A stretch of DNA of 10,738 nucleotides from an uncultured Candidatus Competibacteraceae bacterium. Its GTDB lineage: Bacteria; Pseudomonadota; Gammaproteobacteria; Competibacterales; Competibacteraceae. A program made the translations under genes and the position numbers. Numbering within the stretch: the stretch's first letter is position 1; each line of letters opens with the position of its first letter. The notes under the pieces were generated by a model. The model saw nothing but the letters and a program-made list of their open reading frames with translations, was not told where the DNA came from and ran no database searches. Shown here in pieces: positions 6,359 to 10,738 of this stretch. Where the stretch lies: the NCBI GenBank assembly GCA_937872125.1, contig CALMNY010000421.1:1-10738 (forward strand), given 5' to 3'.

Positions 6359-8287
6359 TTAGTCCGCTCCGCCATCGGCGGTGAGCGCCTCAATCGCTTC
6401 CTGAATCTCCAGCCATTCCGTTTCCAGCGCCTCCAGTTCCCGGTCCACTTCACCTTTGCGCAGCAACCATTCCTTGAGACGGGCCTTGTTGGCGTCGTCG
6501 TAACTGGCCGGATCAGCGAGGGTGGTTTCCAGAGTGCGCTGTTCGACGTGCAACTTTTCCATGCGCTGTTCCAGGGCGCGCGCCCGTTGTTCCAGGGGTT
6601 TGCGCTTGATGGCGAGTTGTTGGCGGCGTTCCGCATCCTGGCGTTTCTGTTCGCGGCGGTCGGTGGCGCTGTTGCCGTTGCCAGCGATGCGCGGCGCAGC
6701 GTCCCGGTTGATGGCGCGCTGGCGTTCGTTCAGCCAGTCGCGGTAGTCGTCCAGATCGCCGTCGAACGGCTGCGCCCGCCCATCCGCGACCAGCAGAAAC
6801 TCATCGGTGACCGTGCGCAACAGATGCCGGTCGTGGGATACCACGATCAGCGCGCCGTGATAATCCTGCAAGGCCAGCGTTAGCGCGTGGCGCATGTCGA
6901 GATCGAGGTGGTTGGTCGGCTCGTCCAGCAGCAGCAGGTTGGGGCGTTGCCAGACCAGCAACGCCAGCGCCAGCCGCGCTTTCTCGCCGCCGGAGAACGG
7001 TTCGACCGGGTCCAGCGCCCGGTCGCCGGCAAAGCCAAAGCCGCCGATAAAGTCGCGCAGTTGCTGATCGCTGGCCCGTTCGTCCGGTCCTTGCAGGTGG
7101 CGCAGCGCGCTCCAGTCGGGCCGCAACTGTTCCAACTGATGCTGGGCGAAATAGCCGATGGCCAGCCCCTGGCCGGTCTCGATCCGCCCGGCCAGCGGCG
7201 GCAGCACGCCGGCCAGCAGCTTGATCAGGGTGGATTTGCCGGCGCCATTGGGACCGAGCAGGCCCAGCCGGGCGCCCGGATTGATGACCAGATTGACGTG
7301 GTCCAGCACCCGCCGCCCGTTGTAGCCGGCGGCGACTTTCTCGGCCGCCAGCAGTGGATTGGGCAACCGTTCCGGTTCGGCGAAACGGAATTCAAAGGGT
7401 GAATCCACGTGCGCGGCGGCGATGCGCTCCATCCGCTCCAGCGCCTTGATCCGGCTTTGCGCCTGGCGGGCCTTGGTCGCCTTGGCGCGGAAGCGGGTGA
7501 TGAAGCTTTCCAGATGGGCGATTTCCCGCTGCTGCTTTTCGTAGGCGGCTTGTTGCAGGGCCAGCCGGGCGGCGCGCTGGTCCTCGAAAGCGGCGTAGTT
7601 GCCGGGGTACAGCGTGATCCGCCGCTGATCGAGGTGGGCGATGTGGCTGGCGACGTTGTCCAGCACGTCGCGGTCGTGGGAGATCAGCAACAGCGTGCCC
7701 GGAAAGGTGCGCAGCCATTGCTCCAGCCACAGCACGGCGTCGAGATCGAGGTGGTTGGTCGGTTCGTCCAGCAGCAGCAGGTCGGAGCGGCACATCAGCG
7801 CCCGGGCCAGATTCAGCCGCACCCGCCAGCCGCCGGAGAATTCCGCCACCGGCCGCTCCAACTGCTCGGCGGCGAAGCCCAGCCCGGCCATCAGCTTGCC
7901 GGCGCGGGCGCGGGCGCTGTAGCCGCCGATGGCGTCGAAATGGGCGTGCAGTTCGGCTTGGCGCGCGCCGTCGTGGGCGGCTTCGGCGGCGTGCAAGTCG
8001 CGCTCGATCTGGCGCAATTCGGCGTCGCCGTCCAGCACGAACTCCAGCGCGGGCGTCGGCAACGCCGGGGTTTCCTGGGCGACATGGGCGATGACCCAGC
8101 GCGGCGGCAGGTCGAGATCGCCGGCGTCGGGGTGCAGTTCGTCCAACAGCAGCGCGAACAGGCTGGATTTGCCGCTGCCGTTGGCGCCGACCACTCCGAC
8201 CTTCCAGCCGGGATGGATCGTCAGCGAGGTGTTTTCAAACAGCGGCTTGCCGCCGCGCTGTAGAAATATTTGGCGGAGGGTAATCAA
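6359..8287 (-). CDS. yheS: ABC-F family ATPase, YheS type
   Basis: Soluble ABC-F protein with two ATPase domains and no membrane segments; such proteins act on the ribosome, and YheS has been linked to relief of stalled translation. At 642 residues it is close to E. coli YheS (about 637). Domain 1 has Walker A GANGSGKS (34-41), signature SGGWR (151-155) and LLLDEP (171-176). The inter-domain linker (about 228-310) contains the conserved RFRAKATKARQAQSRIK stretch. Domain 2 has Walker A GPNGAGKS (345-352), SGGEK (432-436) and LLLLDEP (451-457). A charged C-terminal coiled coil (about 540-635) follows. The start is TTG 8287, preceded by AAGGA with a nine-base spacer; an in-frame TAA lies 15 bases upstream, so no earlier start exists. 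The TTG overlaps the stop of the remnant upstream frame (TTGA), as in translationally coupled genes. Confidence 0.95.
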   Translation of the reverse strand: MITLRQIFLQRGGKPLFENTSLTIHPGWKVGVVGANGSGKSSLFALLLDELHPDAGDLDLPPRWVIAHVAQETPALPTPALEFVLDGDAELRQIERDLHAAEAAHDGARQAELHAHFDAIGGYSARARAGKLMAGLGFAAEQLERPVAEFSGGWRVRLNLARALMCRSDLLLLDEPTNHLDLDAVLWLEQWLRTFPGTLLLISHDRDVLDNVASHIAHLDQRRITLYPGNYAAFEDQRAARLALQQAAYEKQQREIAHLESFITRFRAKATKARQAQSRIKALERMERIAAAHVDSPFEFRFAEPERLPNPLLAAEKVAAGYNGRRVLDHVNLVINPGARLGLLGPNGAGKSTLIKLLAGVLPPLAGRIETGQGLAIGYFAQHQLEQLRPDWSALRHLQGPDERASDQQLRDFIGGFGFAGDRALDPVEPFSGGEKARLALALLVWQRPNLLLLDEPTNHLDLDMRHALTLALQDYHGALIVVSHDRHLLRTVTDEFLLVADGRAQPFDGDLDDYRDWLNERQRAINRDAAPRIAGNGNSATDRREQKRQDAERRQQLAIKRKPLEQRARALEQRMEKLHVEQRTLETTLADPASYDDANKARLKEWLLRKGEVDRELEALETEWLEIQEAIEALTADGGAD

Positions 8288-8517
8288 ACGGGGGATTCCT
8301 TATGAACCGCCATGGCAAGTATCGGGAGTGGTCCCTTGGGTGTGGACTGATCCGGCGGTCGGTTTTTTGCCACGCGGCGCAACTGAATGGATTGCCGCAG
8401 GTCCGCCTTGGGCAACGCAAACAAGCGGGTATTCTGCTCCCAGTGGGCGGGTTGCGTCATGCCCACCAACACCGAGGCCACGCCGGGAATGGACGGCTGA
8501 GTAAGCCTTGAGCAGTC
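8284..8517 (-). pseudogene. C-terminal remnant of an aldo/keto reductase-like gene
   Basis: After an in-frame TAG at 8518-8520, this frame reads LTQPSIPGVASVLVGMTQPA and on to HWEQNTRLFALPKADL. PGVASVLVGMxxPxxxxxN resembles the end of aldo/keto reductases, where the last strand and helix of the barrel close the nucleotide site. The frame then continues for about 37 residues, ending MAVHKESPV at a TGA (8284-8286) that overlaps the TTG start of yheS. No start codon or N-terminal barrel precedes it, and a different protein frame abuts it. The simplest reading is a deleted gene that was once the upstream partner of yheS. The family call rests on one short motif and is tentative. Confidence 0.45.
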
Positions 8518-8602
8518 CTACCTGAATGGAGGGGTAATCCCAGCGGTTCCACGGCATGGCCAGCAGCAGGACACGGGGTTCGCCGCGCCCGGATTTCATC
8601 AC
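8492..8602 (-). pseudogene. N-terminal stub of a B12-binding/radical SAM (RiPP maturation-like) protein
   Basis: From GTG 8602 (or ATG 8599), with GGAGG seven bases before the GTG, the frame reads MMKSGRGEPRVLLLAMPWNR, then WDYPSIQVGLLKAY. VLLLAMPW...D.PSIQ.GLLKAY is typical of the opening B12-binding Rossmann segment of RiPP-maturation radical SAM enzymes. The frame stays open to 8300, but from about 8492 it loses all likeness to that family, while an aldo/keto-reductase-like segment begins in another frame. No CxxxCxxC motif is present. It is therefore a stub of about 37 residues of a protein that normally exceeds 600. The family call is based on motif memory and is moderate. Confidence 0.5.
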
Positions 8603-8659
8603 CCGCCGTCCTCCAATGCCTGCCGCCCAACGCTCGCGCCAGGCGTTCCTTGCACCGAT

Positions 8660-8977
8660 TTACGCCATGCCAGCATGTAGCCGAACGCCGAGAGCCTTGG
8701 TGACTTTCAAGATGGTTGCGAAGCTGGGATTGCCGTTCTCGCTAAGCGCCTTGTACAGGCTTTCACGACTGAGACCTGCTTCCTTGGCAACCTGCGCCAT
8801 GCCTTTGGCGCGTGCGATATCGCCGAGCGCACGGGCAATACCGGCGACGTCGTCAGGCGCTTCGGTGAGCCAGGCATCGAGATAGGCGGCCCTCTCTTCG
8901 GGAGTGCGCAGTTGGTCCGCTATATCGTAGGCAACCGTTTTGGTTACCGTGACGGCATTCTTGCTGGATTTGGGCAT
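8660..8977 (-). CDS. HigA-like addiction module antidote protein (Xre-type HTH)
   Basis: Antitoxin of 105 residues, of the 'probable addiction module antidote' type (TIGR02684-like). In this family it binds the RelE/HigB-like toxin and represses its own operon. Visible features are the N-terminal YDIADQLRTPEERAAYLDAWL (17-37) and ALGDIARAKGMAQVAKEAGL (50-69). The HTH recognition segment SRESLYKALSENGNPSF (70-86) and the closing LKVTKALGVRLHA (90-102) follow. The start is ATG 8977, with AGGAG eight bases upstream, lying in the last codons of the toxin gene; only 5 bp separate the toxin stop frame (8983) from this start. The reading frame is intact and full-length, in contrast to the toxin, so it may now act alone as an orphan repressor. 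Confidence 0.9.
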   Translation of the reverse strand: MPKSSKNAVTVTKTVAYDIADQLRTPEERAAYLDAWLTEAPDDVAGIARALGDIARAKGMAQVAKEAGLSRESLYKALSENGNPSFATILKVTKALGVRLHAGMA

Positions 8978-8982
8978 GACCG

Positions 8983-9278
8983 TTACTCCTGAAGGTTGCG
9001 AGCAAGCTCTTGCGCACGCGAGATGTCTGCTTGCTGGGACGATTTGTCGCCTCCAGCGAGAAGGATGATGAGGTCATCGCCTCGCTGCGTGTGTAATACA
9101 CGCAATAGCCGGGGCCGACATCCATCTTGAGTTCAGAGATGCCGTGAGCGAGATTGCGCTGCTGGCCTGGATTGCCGTGAACAAGACGATCTACACGCAC
9201 TTGGATGCGAGCCCTGGCCGCCCGATCTTTGAAATCGTTGATCCAGTCCCGGTACACCTCTGTCATTCTTATGCGCAT
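8983..9278 (-). pseudogene. HigB/RelE-like toxin, frameshifted
   Basis: Toxin of the 'addiction module killer protein' type (TIGR02683-like), normally a ribosome-dependent mRNA endonuclease of about 97 residues. The frame from ATG 9278 reads MRIRMTEVYRDWINDFKDRA and continues with RARIQVRVDRL, ISELKMDVGPGYCVYYT. The family core then vanishes. After the GTGTGT at 9089-9094 the correct continuation, RGDDLIILLAGGDKSSQQA then ISRAQELARNLQE and a stop at 8983-8985, is found in another frame. A 2-bp expansion of that dinucleotide run explains the break. Without the shift the gene ends 5 bp before the antitoxin, as expected for the module. As it stands the frame runs on to 8853 with an unrelated tail. 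An internal ATG at 9266 is an alternative start, but 9278 fits the family N-terminus better. Confidence 0.85.
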
Positions 9279-10693
9279 AACGCAACGTATCCTATGGGAT
9301 ACTGCTTGTCAAGGCTGCGTTTGGAGGGGGCTAACTGGGTGTCGGCGTGATCCGGGGAACCATCGCCCTTCACCGCTCGACGCCCAGCGCCCGCGCCAGG
9401 CGCTCGGGCAAGCCCGCCGGGTCGGCCAGGTAATCCAGTGGGCCGAACCGCGTCTCCTCCAAGGCCCAGCCGCAGCGGCACCCAGCGCACGAAACCCAGG
9501 GGTTCGAGCAGTTCGACAAAGTGGGCTTCCACCGCGCGACGGTGCCGGGTAGCCAACTCCAGCAGGCCGGGATCGTGAATGCGCGGTACGGCGCCGACGT
9601 AGACCCGGACCCCGTACTCGGCGAGGGCATCGCGCGCCCGCTCGAAGCGGGTGCATCCATCCACCGCCACCGGACCCGGCGCGGCGTACTCGAAACCGGC
9701 CACCGCTCCAGCGGGCTGGAACCGGTCGCGATCCCGCGTGATGTGGTACAGGTAGAGCGGCTGTTCCAGACATTCGGCGCGGTCGGCGGGAACCAGCAGG
9801 TAGACGAACGGACGGGAGGCGGTCAGGTGATCGACCCCGTGGATCCAGCCTTGCTGGTCGTCGAGGCCGAGACCGAAGCAGGCGGCGAAGCCCGGCGAAG
9901 GTGACGCGAACACCGGCCCGCGCGGCGAGGGCGTCAGCGTGGTCATGCCGCCCACCGCCGTGCCGTGGTAAAGCGCGGCGTTGCTCTCGGCGAGGGGGAT
10001 AGTCCGATGCGCCATCCACTCCAGCGAATCCCCGGCCGGACGCCGGAAATGCACCGCCAGCCAGGCCGCTGCGACGGCGTCCACCAGGGTTTCATCCGCG
10101 CCGAAGCATTCGACGAATTCCGCCAGCTTGGGCAAGGGCGTGAAGCCGGGGGAAAACGCGCCGTCGATACGCTGTGGGACCCACTGGGCGCTCGCGGAAG
10201 TCAGGAAATCCCGATAGCGCAGCATCTCGACCCGGTCGGCCAGTTCCGGATTACCGTGGTCGAACCGCGCCCGGTAGTCCTCCATCGCCTGCCAGTCCGG
10301 CGCCACCCACACCACGCGCGCCAAAATGCCGTCACGCAGGGCAATGAGCAGGTAGTTGCCGTCGGTCACGCAGTCGCCGCGCCGACCGAGCAGCAGGTTG
10401 CCGAGTCCCGGATCGGCCTCGTCGAACAGGTCGGGGTGCGCGTCGAAGTGGATGCAGAACCACCCCCGCAGGTCGGCCTGGTCCCACAGGCGCAGGCATT
10501 CCCGGTGGTCCACCACCGGCGTGTGCGGCGCTGATCGGTGGGCGTCCAGCAAGACTTCCGGCCGCAGCCAGTAATCCTTGTTCCGATCCTCCAGGACGGT
10601 GCGCTCGCTGTCGAGGAAGAGGTCGAAATCCACGTCCCACAGGACGGCTGGTGGACTCATATCCTGATTACTGGGCGGAGAGTAGCTGCTCAC
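9269..10693 (-). CDS. UPF0489 (arginase-like fold) protein fused to a YHGT-type C-terminal domain; probable 3' frameshift
   Basis: The open frame is 474 residues. The N-terminal half (about 15-235) carries LWDVDFDLF (18-26) and a metal-site-like HFDAHPDL (82-89), then GDCVTDGNYLLIAL (106-119) and VVWVAPDW (127-134). This is the pattern of UPF0489 proteins, which resemble arginase/deacetylase folds. The second half (about 238-410) has ALYHGTAVGGMTTLTP, VFASPSPGFAACFG (261-274) and GFEYAAPGPVAV (333-344). A YHG...VFAS...E arrangement recalls ADP-ribosyltransferase-like folds, but that is inference. The start is GTG 10693, with GAGGTG five bases upstream; ATG 10660 is the alternative. After residue about 410 the frame turns into a Gly/Pro/Arg-rich tail that overlaps the toxin promoter. 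A one-base shift near 9455-9465 instead gives ETRFGPLDYLADPAGLPERL and a stop at 9370-9372, probably the true end. Activity is unknown. Confidence 0.7.
   Translation of the reverse strand: MSSYSPPSNQDMSPPAVLWDVDFDLFLDSERTVLEDRNKDYWLRPEVLLDAHRSAPHTPVVDHRECLRLWDQADLRGWFCIHFDAHPDLFDEADPGLGNLLLGRRGDCVTDGNYLLIALRDGILARVVWVAPDWQAMEDYRARFDHGNPELADRVEMLRYRDFLTSASAQWVPQRIDGAFSPGFTPLPKLAEFVECFGADETLVDAVAAAWLAVHFRRPAGDSLEWMAHRTIPLAESNAALYHGTAVGGMTTLTPSPRGPVFASPSPGFAACFGLGLDDQQGWIHGVDHLTASRPFVYLLVPADRAECLEQPLYLYHITRDRDRFQPAGAVAGFEYAAPGPVAVDGCTRFERARDALAEYGVRVYVGAVPRIHDPGLLELATRHRRAVEAHFVELLEPLGFVRWVPLRLGLGGDAVRPTGLPGRPGGLARAPGAGAGRRAVKGDGSPDHADTQLAPSKRSLDKQYPIGYVALCA
9284..9312 (-). promoter_or_regulatory. 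Toxin-antitoxin promoter with an operator-like palindrome
   Basis: On the minus strand a perfect -35 TTGACA (9307-9312) is followed, 17 bp on, by a weak -10 TACGTT (9284-9289). The palindrome GTATCCTATGGGATAC (9287-9302, 6-bp arms, 4-bp centre) fills the spacer and touches the -10, the usual place for autorepression by an antitoxin. The predicted start falls at about 9277, so the transcript would be nearly leaderless if ATG 9278 is used, or have an 11-nt leader with ATG 9266. This region overlaps the extended tail of the neighbouring UPF0489 gene. Confidence 0.5.
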
Positions 10694-10701
10694 AGGCCCA
10701 C

Positions 10702-10714
10702 CTCGCTATGCGAG
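10702..10714. promoter_or_regulatory. Small palindrome at the ribosome binding site of the UPF0489 gene
   Basis: CTCGC (10702-10706) and GCGAG (10710-10714) flank TAT. In the minus-strand transcript the hairpin would overlap the GAGGTG Shine-Dalgarno (10699-10704) of the GTG start. With a stem of only five pairs, it may be chance. Nothing else is seen in the last 24 bases of the window. Confidence 0.25.
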
Positions 10715-10738
10715 CCGAGGCGGCCAAGCTGTAGCACC

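Noticed and set aside
6037..6636. Frames reading through the repeat block as FRAFRAFRG- or STEDTESTEK-like peptides
   Set aside because: They only translate the 9-bp repeat period and overlap dgt and yheS.
7409..8263. Plus-strand frame of 284 residues opposite yheS
   Set aside because: Shadow of the ABC-F gene, rich in Gln/Gly/Val, with no recognisable domain.
8300..8491. Rest of the 100-residue frame from GTG 8602 as one intact small protein
   Set aside because: After about residue 37 the translation resembles no protein pattern, and the aldo/keto-reductase-like signal runs in another frame over the same bases.
9521..10534. Plus-strand frames (127 and 189 residues) opposite the UPF0489 gene
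   Set aside because: Antisense shadows without domains; the minus-strand frame has conserved motifs such as HFDAHPDL.

Overview
The window is GC-rich and densely coded. It looks like the chromosome of a PHA-accumulating gammaproteobacterium. RsmJ, a YheS-type ABC-F ATPase, an Escherichia-like Dgt and a phasin point that way. A Competibacter-like organism would fit, but that is inference and no taxonomic marker is present.

Layout, left to right. (1) 1-2863, minus strand: phasin, then rsmJ, then an EF-G-like GTPase that runs off the left edge. The phasin promoter carries two TGC-type palindromes that match the operator pattern known for PhaR repressors. (2) 3096-4740, plus strand: an AstE/AspA-like M14 family protein whose metal ligands appear to be replaced, overlapping by 29 bp with pcm (isoaspartyl protein repair). 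(3) 4743-6095, minus strand: dgt, tail to tail with pcm across only 2 bp. (4) 6085-6351: a non-coding repeat block with a 99-bp tandem unit, each copy holding three CACGGAA 9-mers, plus an inverted 30-bp copy. One unit also contains a duplicate of the first codons of dgt. (5) 6359-8287, minus strand: yheS, starting at TTG. (6) 8284-9312, minus strand: a patch of gene decay. It holds a C-terminal aldo/keto-reductase-like remnant whose stop overlaps the yheS start, the N-terminal stub of a B12/radical-SAM (RiPP-maturation-like) protein, an intact HigA-like antitoxin, and a HigB/RelE-like toxin broken by a dinucleotide slip. The toxin-antitoxin promoter has a palindrome between its -35 and -10. 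(7) 9269-10693, minus strand: a two-part protein with a UPF0489 (arginase-like) N-terminus and a C-terminal 'YHGT' domain that resembles ADP-ribosyltransferase folds. It has a probable frameshift near its end.

Most genes are housekeeping functions: translation and rRNA modification, protein repair, dNTP control and ribosome rescue. The unusual material is the repeat block, the decayed patch, the UPF0489-YHGT fusion, the metal-site-less M14 protein and the phasin control region. I found no tRNA, rRNA, CRISPR array or complete mobile element. I did not find a complete new defence or biosynthetic system; the UPF0489-YHGT protein is the best candidate for undescribed biology.
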